In this document: positions 25,681 to 38,600 of the stretch, one piece after another
Numbering within the stretch: the first letter of the stretch is position 1
How the letters are laid out: each line of letters starts with the position of its first letter
Assembly (NCBI GenBank): GCA_037389465.1
Contig: JAZARR010000070.1
Coordinates: 1,764,501 to 1,828,500 of the forward strand
Direction of reading: 5' to 3'
Source: Baylisascaris procyonis
Taxonomy: Eukaryota > Nematoda > Chromadorea > Rhabditida > Ascarididae
Length of the DNA stretch: 64,000 nucleotides
The notes under the pieces: model-generated
What the model saw: the letters and a program-made list of their open reading frames with translations, nothing else
Database searches by the model: none
What the model was told of the DNA's origin: nothing
Program-made: the position numbers and the translations under genes

Positions 25681-27735
25681 TCATCGTCTACAACATATAG
25701 GTAGATAGCCACATTGAGCATAACCTTGTTGACAATCGCAATGCGTTCCACGTAGTTGTTGACAAGGTGTAAGTGAAGGTTGAAATTGTGTGCAACTACT
25801 TTCGCACGAAGTTTCGCATGCCAATTCGCACTTCTCAGAGGGTAGAGATGTTGAGCATTGATCATTGCATAAATGCACACATTGCGGCATACATTCCGAT
25901 GATTGTGCCACTGATGAGTCCATTACAATACGAATCACCTGCAATGACAACATTACGATATTTTAATGTACAACTCAGTAATTGGATATTATTATGGAGA
26001 GATTTTGAAATTTACTTTCAATGAACACTGCTGCATAAAATATTAAATACGCTTTTCAACTGCTAAATGTTGAACTGCGGAAATTCATAGAACTGCACTT
26101 GAGAGGATATTTTTTATGAGTCAAGGATAAATAAATAATTCTAGAAAATTTTTTCGTCGTTATGAGAAAATTTGAATTTTTTTTTTTTTTTTTTGAAATT
26201 GCAGAGCGTTTCAAAGGGTTTTTCATTATGAAGTTATTTTACAGAAATTGTCGAAGAGTGTTTCGTGATCGTTGAATATACTGGTTAGTTTTTTTTTTCG
26301 GAGAAAGAAATGACAGTTGTAAGGAAACTCCTGTTTTGAAGTACCATCTAATCATTCAACGACATCTTTACATTTCGAAAAATAATGCAAATCCTAAAAT
26401 GAACCAAAATTGATACTTAAATACCAGAAAATCAACCTGTCCCAGGTGCTTGCATATTTATAGTATAAATACCTATATATAAATAATGTTTAGTTTCTTA
26501 AAGCATAATTTACATATTATTGCAACAATAATCTTACTTTTGGTTGTGTTTGTTGCTGTTGGGTATTGCATGATGAATATTGTTGACAGCCGGGTTGACA
26601 TTCATAAGCGCAATTCATCATCGGTTGTTGAGATTTGGGAATCGTTTGTTGTTGTAATGCATTTATATCACATGTATGCTCACATTGTTGAGTACATTTA
26701 GGTTGACAATATGTTGGTAAACTTAATGTGGTACAATTTTCAAAGCATTTCTCTATACATTGTGATAAACATTGTGTATTTTGTTGTTTTGGCGTCGATA
26801 TTGACGCATATTGATTAGGTTGTTGATGCGTTATCGGTTGTTGTATAATCGGTTGGCATGAAGGTGTACAGACAGACTCACAAATAGACTCACAATTCGA
26901 TGGTTGTATTGTAAGATGGCATTGTGATTGACATGTATTTTCACATAGCGGTTGACAACGTTGCATATTTGAATTAAATTGTTGCGCCCGATTATCACAA
27001 GCGCATTCAGATGATTCGGTTGGTGCTATTATTGCTTGTTGTGCACAAATACATGGTATTTTATTTAGCGATTGTTCCGTTGAACGTACTAAAGTACAAT
27101 CACATTGCGGCGATGGAGAATTGAGTAATTGACAGCCGCATAGCTGGCGTTTATCACGTATAACACTTGCCTGCAATGATTTGAACATATTTAATGAAAC
27201 AATTCTAGAGAGTCGTTTATACTTGCACATTGAGGGATAAAGCGCTTAAACGATGAAGGTGGATTTTATTTCTTGATAATGACTTTAGCGTTTATTTAAT
27301 CGCGTAGTGTACAACTTTTATGAACATTTTCCATTTCGAATCTTCTCATTTGGTCTTATATAATGTGATGGTATATTTCGATAAATAAAAACACATATAT
27401 ACATATTCATTCATCCATATTCGTATTTTGATTACTGGATGGTCGGTTGTGATGTTGTGATTGAGTTCGGATTATACTGCTCACTCCATCCTACGGAGCC
27501 ACTCCGCCTAGCATCCTCGTTGTGACGAGGGCGATGAAGCAAAACCCATCCCACTTTCAAAGCAGAACGACAGTGGATCGACTTTAAGCATCCGATAGTC
27601 GAGAGGGGAGCATAAGGTGCATAAAGTGACTTTACAACATCACCCAAGCGGAAGTGCAAGCTATATGAAGAGGCGTTTATTCGTAATGAATGCTTTGTTG
27701 ATTGGAGTAAATATATGAATTAATAAACAAGAAAA

Positions 27736-27786
<51 letters not shown>

Positions 27787-27993
27787 AGTAGAACACGCAT
27801 CATCAAAAATATGATGGTCCCTAGATACAATACATTGCTAATTCATAAATTCATTGACGGTCACATTTGCTACTCACTTATTATTCTTCAGAAATACAAT
27901 CAAGTAACTGCTATGCAATAAAATCCTTACCGATACGTAGAACGTAAGATATAATAGCGTTGAAATTGCAAGAAACTTCTTGTGAGACGACAT
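25681..27993 (-). CDS. Secreted Cys/Gln-rich repeat protein (ABU/PQN-like)
   Basis: Exons 27993-27931, 27170-26538 and 25938-25681 join in phase to 317 residues. Exon 1 encodes a clean signal peptide (MSSHKKFLAISTLLYLTFYV). A furin-like RDKR follows at 26-29. The mature part starts with CGC and CDC pairs, then has three Cys blocks of the form Cx3Cx3Cx3C, a spacer of 8-10, then Cx3Cx3Cx3C (for example CQPLCENTCQSQC, CLSQCIEKCFENC, CMPQCVHLCNDQC). Gln-rich linkers separate them. The composition and spacing resemble C. elegans ABU/PQN proteins, several of which are linked to pharyngeal cuticle. That assignment is by resemblance only, not by a domain hit. It has no membrane span after the signal, so it is probably extracellular and disulfide-crosslinked. 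Confidence 0.85.
27432..27660. repeat. GC-rich anomalous block in intron 1 of the Cys-rich gene
   Basis: About 230 bp inside an AT-rich intron is distinctly richer in G and C and is open for 75 codons on the minus strand, without a start or splice context of its own. It lies next to a (TAAA)n tract. The mix suggests an inserted repeat or element fragment. The family was not recognised. Confidence 0.35.
27733..27787. repeat. (TAAA)n microsatellite
   Basis: About 13 perfect AAAT units in intron 1 of the Cys-rich gene. Such A-rich tails can mark the end of a retroposed insert, and this one lies 70 bp from the GC-rich block. Confidence 0.95.
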
Positions 27994-29958
27994 AGTTGAC
28001 GACGAGTGGATTTTGTTTGGTCAATTTTGCGCAAATTTCAACTTATATAGAGTTGTAAGTTGCATTTGCCCACAACGGCTAAAACAAGCATTACGAAGGC
28101 GTTGTGCAAACTTTATGCCCCACTTGTTGTGTTTTCTTTAAACAAATGCATCGGCGATACGATGTTGAGTGTAAATGCTCCAGCTTGGGTCATTCGTTGA
28201 TTGTTTGGTCAAATCTCTTAGATCGACAAAAGCGATCACCAATCAACCATGAGGCCTTAATATATCGGCTTCAATTCCACTAACACACTATGAAGAATTT
28301 GGATTAATATATCGGCTTCAATTCCACTAACACATTACGATGGATTTTGCATTAGATTTGATAAGCAGCGAATAAATTAGTCAATACCTTTTTATACAAC
28401 ATTTTCAAAACACAAAATCATTCTTTTTATAGAGAGAATAATGTTGATTTCAATTATATCTCATCCACTTTCTCTTCGAATTAAAATTTTCTCATTTCAA
28501 TTAAGTTTTCTCAGAGTCTCAGTTATATTTCAAAATTTTTGGTCATATTCAGAATTAAATGTCGTCTTTCATTTAGCAGAATTGAAAAATGAGTGAAAAA
28601 TATTCTATCAAAGAGAGAAATTTTTAGATTTGTAATTGATATTTATCGATACGATATAAATATTTGTCCATACGGTACATCTCTTTCATCGTTAACGCTT
28701 TATTACTGAATTGATATTCGTTAATAATCGAGTTCTTCGATATTATCACATTTATGATCTCAGAAAAGAATAAAAATACAATACAAAACCTAGACAAGTA
28801 AACATAAATTCATGTGTTTCAATTTGAAATAAGAAAAATCGCTTAAATATGTATTTCGGTATTATATTTCATTGATAAAATGCTTTGCGAACTTGGTTTT
28901 TATTATCGAAATCTTTGTGTCTTTCTAGAAATTTATTTCCTAGCGGGTAATTCATAGGTTTCAGCTGTTTGCGTCTGTTCACAGTGTAATCAATAGCTGA
29001 GAAATTAGTCACGAATAGAACATTAACAATGGATTCTCAACACAACGTTCATTTATTTGCGTGAATGATACAGCGATAGGATCGAGCAAAAAGGTCAATA
29101 GTTCTCATCTTTTACACTAAATTTTCCATCATTGAAAGTATTCATCTTCTTTTTGTCTCATCGTCTGCATTTTTCATTTGCAACTTTTTTCTTGTCTTTT
29201 AGTATAAGAAGCATTTTGCATCGTTGAAATAATATTTGTATTGATGGATTTTTGCATTGATCTCAATTGTTGCATACTAATTATTGTCCTTAAATTTTTT
29301 AAATAATTTCAATTTTTTTAAATTTATAGACATATTTTATAAATTTAGCTCGTTATGACTGCAAAAATTATCTGCTGCATGAATTGAAACAACTCGCAAA
29401 TTTTAATTCTATCTTATATCTATCATATTTGAATATTATCAATGATTCAGATATTTTCCCGCCTTGTTTATGAATTTCTAATTAAATGAATTAGTTTTTA
29501 CGCAATGAAAAATTATTTCCTATGAGAATTAAAAAAAAAAATTTTGATTTTCAAAAAATCAAATTTCGATGCTATATGTCACAAATGGCAATAATGTTGA
29601 GAAAACATTATCTGCGTAATTCTTTTTCGTAGAGGCTGAAATAAGTCAAAACATTGACAAAATTCATTCTGGATGTGTCAGAATATTTCGTAAACTTATA
29701 ATATATTGATTCACTTTTCAATAATTTCTGCAATATTCATCAATTACGATCAAATGCTCAACAATCATTTCTTTTAATATTTTTCAGAGGCTTATAAGTT
29801 AAAATTTTTGCAATAAATTTTTCTATATTTTCTAAGTTTTCAATTTAATTTTTCAAATTATTTATAGATCTATTTGTTGTACGTTTAAACTTCCGTATAA
29901 TAACATATTCAAAAAAAAAACCTAAATTACCGATTCGTCTTTCTCTTTAATCATTTAG
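27994..29958. other. Divergent intergenic region (Cys-rich / C-type lectin)
   Basis: A 2-kb AT-rich promoter region between two genes for secreted proteins transcribed away from each other. It contains a 31-bp direct repeat at 28257 and 28304. No clear factor site or RNA gene was seen. Confidence 0.5.
28257..28334. repeat. 31-bp direct repeat, 47-bp period
   Basis: TTAATATATCGGCTTCAATT followed by CCACTAACACA occurs at 28257-28287 and again at 28304-28334. It lies 265 bp upstream of the Cys-rich gene start, within its likely promoter. Confidence 0.9.
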
Positions 29959-32844
29959 ATGAACAAAGCGATTATCATCATATTCTTGATCACATTTGTG
30001 TCAAGCAACGTTGCATTGAATTGCTCTAATGGTGGATTTCTTAGTAGCGCTTTTCAACGTTGTTATCATTTTATACCAAAAATGTTAACAAATTTCGACG
30101 CTCAACGACGATGTGAATCATTCGGTGGAACACTACTCGTTTTGAACTCATCTGATGAAGCACAAATTGTCACTGGTAAGCTTTCATGAGAAGCATTTTA
30201 GAGTATTTATTTGCTTACAAATTGTTAAATTTTTGAGTTTGATTGCTAAATTTTTTTCTGTATGTGTGTGTGCGCGCGTGTGTGTGTGGTGTGTGTATGG
30301 TGTGGTGTGTGGTGTGCGATGAGTGGTGTGCGGGTGTGCAGGTTTGCGGGTGTGCAGATGTGCGGGTGTATGGGTGTGTAGTGTGTGATGTATGGTGTGT
30401 GTGACGAAAACTATTCTATCAAATATTATTCCGTTATAATTTAAATTTCCACATTTCCTAGTGCCAACAATTTCAGTTGTAAGATGCTTTTCTTTATAGG
30501 TTTCACTATGTCTGCAATTGGAAATCGTTAAAATAGAAGTGCTATAGTTGACACGTTTCCTTTCACGTAGCTTATAGGCTACAACTCCATCTGACTGCTG
30601 GTGAAAAAGGTTGATAGAATGTTAGATAAAGGAGAAGTCATCAATTTCTTCCTCTTATCACTTTGCTTTTCTTATACTTTTGAACCATTTATCATAGGAA
30701 GTACTCTTTCTTATAATCTACTATTGAAAAAGGAAAAAGGCTTTTATTTTACAGAATATGTGAAGTATGGCTTTGATGAGGCAGAGAATATTAGCAGCTA
30801 TTGGATCGGAAGTCGCTTCATGGATGAACAATTTCGTACACTCAGTCGCTCTGAAAAATTACGATTCTTCAATTGGGATGAAAGTAATACTATTTTTCTT
30901 CTCATTGGGGATTCGCTATTTTCCATTCTACTATTTATATGCCGAACATATTTTATAGATTTAGTAAGGAAAAATGATTCTAATACAGAAATGAGTTCAG
31001 TCGAAACAGTTAATATATCTTGCAAATTGGGAATTCAGTTAGGCCTAGAGGAGAGAAGGAATAAGAAGATCTTGGCTAACTGGGGAGGTAACCCCGAGGA
31101 CGTGAACACAAGGAATTTCTGTGAAAGAGTCACCAAAGGAGCCATCTGTGGGGCTCGTAAAAGAAGCGTAAAGAAAGCAGCCCATTTGTTCCTCCTTCCT
31201 CCTCCCCCCTTACAATCCCTAATTAAGCGCTCCTTGCCTGGACTACTTTACCGTAATGGCTTAATAACAATAAAGTAAAAAGCCGTTTTAAAACGCATAC
31301 TCATTAATGCTCTAAATTGCTCTTTCCTAAAGTGCATTCCTTTGAATATACCAATTCAGTGCCACGACATTAATACGTGGGACATTTCTGCAGGGTGTGT
31401 AAAGAAAATCTCTTTTCTCTTTCCTTAATTTCCTTCCTTCCACCCCCTCCATTAGTGAAAATAATCTCATAGTGGTAACTCGGGTTTCATTTAGATGAAC
31501 CGAGTGCAGAAGCTGATGGCAATTGTATCAGTTCCTCATTAAAAACTGGTAGATGGTCCTCAGAGCCATGTCATCTACCAAAAGTGTCTGTTTGTACGAC
31601 ATCTGCATCAAAGAGTTGCAATCAGCGATATAGCACGACCTGGTATGGACCAAGCAGCAGAGAGAAACCTGCAACTGGTTCTAAGAAACTCGGTCACTTT
31701 TCTTATTTTATTTCATAATTCTTTTGAATGATTTATGTATTTAAAGGCGCTAAAAGTTGTAATTTAAATTCCATTTATATTCATCTTTTCTCTTCCATTT
31801 TTCCGCTTCCCACAGTTTTCAAAGGTTGAAATTATTGCCTGAAAATGCTTATGGACACTAAAAAATTTTCGCATTATTCAATAAAGTTGCTAACATATCG
31901 CTTACATATGTGTCAATTAATCGTTTGTAGACGTACTAAAATGCAAAAATGATTCAATATATATTGATCCATTGAACGGATGCTTCCGCTTCATCGAAGA
32001 AGCCTTAAGCTTTTTGAATGCCGAAAAACAATGCCGTACATCAGGTGGTCATCTTGCCAAAATTGACAGCCGCTTCAAGATGCTCTTATTAAAAGGTTAG
32101 TTTAAAGGAAACTCAACTTCAACTTATGCTCAATTGGAAAGCGTTTTGATATACTTTTACGTTCACAATAATTAAAGAGGTATAACGAAATATAACGCTA
32201 CAAATATATGCAATATATTTACACTAAAATATTTCGTTGCATATTCTGTAGGAAAGTTTCAATTATCATTGATATTTCCCACTTTTGGTATTATATATTA
32301 TATGATTTTCGTTAAGTTTCATTCCATATATGATTCCTTTAATTTATAGAAACACCTTTAAAAGAATATTCTTTTCATTTTTACAAAAACTTTTAAAATA
32401 TTACTTTTGTCAGCTATAAACTAACATATAATTTATGCCCTTAATGAAGATGTCAAGCTTCACATCGAAATTTTATGCGCTAAATGCTTTTTTTTTTTCT
32501 TGTAGAACATACGAAAGGAATTTTTTCAAAGAATATCACGAAGTATTGGATTGGAGTGAGTCGTATATACGGTATATGGCTTTGGACCGATGGAAGTACT
32601 TTCGAATATACAAATTGGAAACAAGGTTGAAAAGTGCTATAAAGCTTCAAGTTACTTTTATTTCAAAGTTCAAGAAAGAAATTGCGTGTAAGATGAAGAT
32701 GTGTATCGATTTTTCTAATTCTTGGGAAAAATGATGACATTTCGAGCAACATTTATGGAAGAAGCATTTAAAGTTGGAGTTAGTGATATAAAAATATATA
32801 AAATATATAAAATATATTATATATATTATATATATTATATATAT

Positions 32845-32903
<59 letters not shown>

Positions 32904-33188
32904 CAAAGGATTCTTCTTCAGCGAAATTCCCTTCGACCCGTTCGTAAACTGATATTCGGTCTTGATATGGGTTTTTTTCGTGCAAAAACCTATGATATAA
33001 AAGGACGAAATTATTTGTTTTCAGGATATCCTTTGATTGAACTAACCGAGCAGTGCGCAGCAGCAGACGGTAGCACCGCACAATGGATTAATTTGAGTTG
33101 TTTCAGCAACAAATTGCCATTTATCTGTGAAACTCCATCAACAGGCACCAATGACTGCTCGGCGCAAAGAAATTTTTCAGACTATTAG
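29959..33188 (+). CDS. Secreted protein with two C-type lectin domains
   Basis: Six exons join in phase: 29959-30175, 30755-30883, 31495-31677, 31931-32095, 32506-32625 and 33025-33188. They encode 325 residues. A signal peptide of about 19 residues (MNKAIIIIFLITFVSSNVA) is followed by two C-type lectin-like domains. Domain 1 runs from about 22 (RCYHF, YWIGSR, FFNWDENEPS, CHLPKVSVC). Domain 2 runs from about 177 (NGCFRF, KYWIGVSRIYGIWLW, NWKQG, CFSNKLPFIC). The Ca-dependent sugar motifs EPN/QPD and WND are absent: domain 1 has EPS and domain 2 has nothing like them, so calcium-dependent glycan binding is doubtful. An acceptor (CATTTAG) abuts the ATG, indicating trans-splicing. AATAAA follows the stop at about 33215. 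Secreted CTLD proteins are abundant in nematodes and often linked to immunity or host contact; the ligand here is unknown. Confidence 0.92.
30258..30402. repeat. GT-rich simple repeat
   Basis: Degenerate TGTG/TGTGGTG/GGGTGTG tract in intron 1 of the lectin gene. It is strand-asymmetric (G and T on the plus strand). Confidence 0.9.
32785..32902. repeat. AT-dinucleotide-rich microsatellite
   Basis: ATATATTATATA and (TA)n over roughly 115 bp in the last intron of the lectin gene. Its open translations (Tyr-Ile repeats) are artefacts. Confidence 0.95.
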
Positions 33189-33258
33189 AAATCTTGAATA
33201 TTTTCTCTGGAATCAAATAAAATTTACCTTAAAATCCTGCCCAACTTGAATTTTCACT

Positions 33259-33527
33259 TCAACTTGCAACCTGAGCATTGTCACTAACAAAAACCCACAA
33301 TAAGCTTTTTTCCAATTGAAACAAATGACTTTCGGCAATTTTCAAGTGTACATTTAAACGCTTGAAATATTTAGCTATTGGTGAAGATGATGTTGGAAAG
33401 AAATGCTCTGGTAGTTTAATCTCAATTCGTACTAAAGCAACAAACCATTCTGGTAACAAATGAAACTTTGTTTGTAAGTGACAGTCGATACGATGTTCTT
33501 GCCCTTTATTTTAGTAACTCAATTATT
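33259..33527 (-). pseudogene. Unassigned coding-like fragment, minus strand
   Basis: An open frame of nearly 90 codons ends at 33259, has no plausible ATG and has codon use like real exons (for example LLPEWFVALVRIEIKLPEHF, then KYFKRLNVHLKIAESHLF). Just upstream, similar quality sequence continues in other frames with stops. I do not recognise the protein. It could be a terminal exon, or a relic of a gene or element. Confidence 0.3.
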
Positions 33528-33633
33528 GCTGATGGTACCATTGGACATTTTAGCCTGAATTTTCCTGCAGAATTGGAATAATTGGCATATTTAAGGGTAA
33601 AACTGAAGCACATCTGCAAATTTTTGTCATTTT

Positions 33634-34415
33634 GACGAACCTTTAGAAACATCACTAAATGCTGATAACTCATTACGATTATATGAGGAAGAAGTTAATG
33701 AGAGGCGTAAAATTGATCGAAGAGAAATATAAAAGACGTGAAATGGTTGGTTAACTCGGTGAATTAGTCAGGCTATGTGTGTGCGTGATGAATATTTTCT
33801 AGCACAAATGATGTATGATTACTGGTAAACTAATTATTACTTAAATATGGACTAAATTGAGCACCTGAAATGAGCGATGAAAAAAAACTTCGATCCATTG
33901 AGTGAATTTGGGGAGTTAGCATTTTGCGAGCATTCGCAAAGAAACCATCATTTCAAAAATTCCTTATTATATGCCCATAAATAAGGAGTAAATAAATAAC
34001 TGAACATGATCAATGGTCAGAATGCGCTCAAGTTCGTAAATTCAACGTAAAACATAACCCAACGTTTAAGATGCAACCTATGGCAGACATTATTTCCTTC
34101 TACTAATGTGCCACAGTAAACACTTCTAAAATGATGGCTCTTATGCATTAAAAAATTAACTAAACAAACAAATAGTCAGCACTACTTTTTTAATGTCACT
34201 GTTCTTTCATTTATTTGCAAGACGCTAGTCAATTTCCAACAATAAAAGTTGCGCTGGCTGGAGCACCTTTAGTCCTTACGGCTGCCAACCTTACACTTAC
34301 TTTCTTCGTACTTAAAGAAAGTAAGAGGTATATGAAGCTATTGAAATACCAATGGCCACACGTATTATCTGATTCTCTCATAAAATCGATTAAAAAAATA
34401 ATCGTTCAGCAATAA
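33634..34415 (+). pseudogene. Broken coding-like tract, plus strand
   Basis: Protein-like segments follow one another: 33634 (DEPLETSLNADNS and an acidic helix), 33781 (RDEYFLAQMMYDYW), 33877 (FDPLSEFGELAFCEHSQ), 34014 (WSECAQVRKFNVKHNPTF) and 34217-34415 (KVALAGAPLVLTAANLTLTF, then a basic tail). The first three share a frame and the last two share another. In-frame stops and poor splice sites lie between them. It looks like a decayed, perhaps intronless copy of a gene with a C-terminal membrane helix. The family was not recognised, and the final 66 codons could alternatively be a real terminal exon. Confidence 0.3.
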
Positions 34416-35652
34416 AAATGACCGCCAGAAAGGTGTAGATCATTTTCCCAAGAACTGATATGAATTTGCTGTCGATGATGGTCATATAAAAGACTTAGGA
34501 ACTTGCCCACTTTTTCTCTCAAATTTCCATCACTCTTCGTTTGTCGCTTACAGTTACAAAATGTTAATCTTTTATTCAGATTTCATCTAGATCTCTAGGA
34601 AAGTTTCACTTTTTGGCAAACAATTCAATGTTATGCCTCTTTTCTCTCTCTTTTTTTTAAATATCACAATATCTTGATCATCAATTGCAGGTGCTTCTTA
34701 CTCTTAATAAATTATACGATCACCGGTTGCGATGAGAAAAACATCTACAATTAGAAACCCAATCAGGTGCGGAAAAATTGAAATTTAACATGTCAAATTT
34801 GTGTTCAATCGAATGCAAGTAGCAAATTTTACCAATATGGGTTAAATTTTAACAATTTTGGCGATATAGCCCTGCACGATTTTGTATTATCGCTTCAAAT
34901 TTTCATTTAAGTTTGCAGATTTTATTATATTATTATCCTCTAATCAATAATGCGATAAATATCTCTCTAACATTTATTACAATGAGAGTAGTTCATTATA
35001 GATGGAGAAATTCTCACCTACTAGTATTAGCAATATAGAGTTTCACAGTCAACGTTTGCACTATAGAGATCAGAAACACCAATAAATGTATCCGCTTTTA
35101 GTTTCACTCCTTACTATAACATAAATGAAGAAAATGGAGCGATTTTTTTGACAATAAACAAAAAAAAAATTGAAATGTTCAACAAAAGTGGAAAAAAAGC
35201 CTTCTAAACGGTTGGAAATATACCTATTGACGGTCTTAACGTCGATGAATCGTCATTAGTATCTCAGTGTCATGCACTTAAAGGTTCCGTAAAAAAATTT
35301 CTTTGATAATGTCTTCATTTACACATTTGAATATTGAATAATTTAATTGCACAAATATTGATGAGAAAGTCTCCATATTCGACGGAAAATTCTACAAATA
35401 AACTTGAGAATTGTTTTCATTTATTTTTAATTGTTACAAAACATTGTTGGACGTACAACGTAAATTACAATGAATGGAAGTACTAAATGATCAGCTAGCT
35501 GGATCATTAGATTGTCAGCACCAATTTGTTGAGATTTGCCAAACGATCAGGCAGATTGGGAAATGCCGTTTCATCTAAAAATATCATCGGGAGCCTTTAC
35601 CGCCCAAACAGCAAAAATAACTATAAAATTGAACTTTGACTCGCAAACAATT
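34416..35652. other. Intergenic, no gene seen
   Basis: AT-rich sequence downstream of the UGT stop. No open frame with splice support. The UGT stop codon TAA is itself part of an AATAAA hexamer at the exon end. Confidence 0.5.
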
Positions 35653-38600
35653 TTATTCTCTCTTCATTTTAGATGGCGCTCTAATGCGTCGAAATAATCT
35701 TATTATTATAATAAATGAGAGATAAAGAAAGAATAGTGAGCAAATTATAAAAGGTACAATAATATCCAACGAATACAATTGTATATCATTGAGATTGACA
35801 GATTGTAATTGAAGATATTCACCGACAGATTTAAATTCCGCAGCGAATTCCACATATTTTAGAAACATTTCACGTGGTTTCATTGGTTTCTTCTCTAACA
35901 TTTGCGATAGTTCTTTAGATTTGATTGAATAGCTGAAAATAACCATTTTGATTATATTCTTAACGAAATGAGTGATTGTTTTATTAAAATAAATGCTATT
36001 TGAGAGTAATTATGCGATTATTATTTGAATTGAAATTCTAGAAAATAATAGTAAAAAAGTTAATACCTTCTATCATAGAGGATCATATTAAGTGCATCAA
36101 CAATATTATTCATAGTGACATTCCATTTGTTGATCACGCAACCGATGTGACGTTTTTTTGCAACTTCAGCGTTATACATTTGATCACCGAATAAAGGAAT
36201 CGTAATAATTGGTATACCGGCAAATACCGCTTCACTCAATGAATTCAATCCTGCATGTGTTATAAATGCACTGATGTGACCACTTCCTAAAAACATCACC
36301 ATTTGGTGTTATGAACACTTTTGAGTACGTTTCCACTTTGAGCAACATGAACATGTTTGAGTAGATTCGAATATCTTTGTAGTGTATGTCTCTATTCCAT
36401 TACATGACGGATGAGGTTTTCATATATCCTGAGAGAAGAAAGCTATATATGCAATATCTTCTCACTATTGTCACTGCGCTCTGCTATGCATCAGGAGTAT
36501 ATTCGCTAAAAAAAGAAAATCTTTGTTTCAGATTTTAAATGTATATTTCATATAGAGTGCAATTTCAAAAAAAAAAAAAATTCCAAATTCGATTATTCCG
36601 TTCAGCACGTTTGGTGACTCTTAATAAAATCGCAAAGTTTTGGAAATGTTGAATATAAACGTAACTGTTGTCTAGCAAATTAATTCGATTCTAGCAAAGA
36701 TTCTTTTCAACACAAAAAAATATTTCAAACTTTATTAACAATCTCAAGTCCATAATGAAGAAGAATCTAGGAGTGGATACTAAAATTTGTAGTTGCCAAT
36801 GGTTTTGAAGTTGGTTGCTTGAATTGGGAAGCATTCTACACTTGAATTGTTGAGGTTTTCGCATATAGTTTGATCAAATTCTTGATAAACGTTGAAAATC
36901 GGTGAATAATAATATAAATCTAACGATGGAATATAGCATAATTTATAAATTAAAAGCGAATAAGTGATATATTTATGAAACAATTTTATGCATCAATTTA
37001 TAGTGATTTTTTGCGGTAAACGAGATGAAATAACAAACTGAGAAGATCATTTTGTGGTGTCCACTCAACGGCGAATACATTCCGAGCCTTAGCATAGAAA
37101 GAATCGTTAGCAGTGCCATGATCGACCTTCCAAATAAATAAAATATTCGGAAATTTAGCGAACGCATTTATAAATGCTAATTTCATTTCGATTGGCATTA
37201 GTGTAGTTCTCGCTAACGAGCCGAATGAAAATAAGACGGCGCTCGAATATTCAGAAAATAATTTCAAATACACCTGTAATTACCTTTTTAAAAAAATTTT
37301 TAATCACTATGTGATACAGTAGTAACTCCTAAGGTCATACAGTATAACTTCTAGGAAGACATATTGCCTTTCTGCCTAAGCTAGAATGGGGGGAGGGGAG
37401 GAGGAAGTGGAGGCTAATAGGGAGTTTAGCCTACCTTGAGTGATGGTGGAGTGGGGCATTCTTACTATCTCTTTATAATATTTGGTAACTACTCGTAAAA
37501 TACTTTTGAATAATGTTAGCGCCAGTCTTGCAGGATGGCATCGAATAGTATTTACTAAGTATAATGAAATCTTGATAGAAAAAGTGGCTTATTAGTTTGT
37601 TCCATAACGAAATAGTTTAATCTCATTAAATTCAAGAATTTATTCTAGGCCAATTATAGTATCCAAAATACAATGGTACTCTCTTGGTACTAAAATACTG
37701 ATTGAGAAATGAGCTAGCAAGCGGTATCAGGGGAGTATTAGGTTTATTGAAAATTGATCCTTAATGATTTGTCATTAAATAACGGACCGACTTAAAAACT
37801 TCATTCTACGTTCGAAGTTTTCTCTCTGCTATATCTGACTACATGCTTCATCTTACAATCCCCCAGCTATGCCTTTCCCATGCTCTTCTCAATTATCTCA
37901 TCACGTAACGGCTATATCTGACGCATGAGAATCTATGCATTTACGAATGTTATGGAGTCAGGCCAAATGTGGCTAGCCATTATTAAACACGGTCCTATGG
38001 AGGCGTTTCTTTTGGCCCGTTCATGCCTCATGTATTCCACTCCTTCAAATCCTATCATTCACGCTATATATTCCACTTCATTCGGTATCACAAGTGAGCA
38101 GAAATTTTGCTAGTGATTTTCACGATAGATGATATGGATGTGGACCCATATTATGTGGATATAGGTTAGTTAGTCATTTATTAGATAAACTGATGGGAAT
38201 CTTCATACCTTGGTGGTTTATCTGATTTTAGAAAGGTCTAAAGCGGTGGTTGGCGAAAGCTTTGAAGGCTTTTACCTCGGGAAGTTTCTTCTGCTTGGGT
38301 AGAGCGATTCCACCGACATAGATCATCTTATGTGAAAGTGGTCGCGGTAATTCGAATAGTTCATTTGAATTGATGAAAACATATGAAGAATTGATGAGAA
38401 GTGATCGCAAAGATGGGAAATTCGGCCCGAATTTATCGATAAAAACTTGTTGCTGAAAACATTATTGATGATAAGATAAATTTCTCATATTTAATTTTTT
38501 TTTTTAAATGCGCCACACATATTTCTTAGTATTCAGTTGTAATCGAACAAATATAATCTAAGAAAAAATGCTCTAATTCCCTTATAATCGCTTATATAGA

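Noticed and set aside
30601..31278. 225-codon plus-strand frame
   Set aside because: It contains lectin exon 2 but continues through a clear donor into intron. The spliced model fits the lectin fold and phase.
32647..33081. 144-codon minus-strand frame with Tyr-Ile run
   Set aside because: It runs through an AT microsatellite and antisense to lectin exon 6, so it is a shadow.
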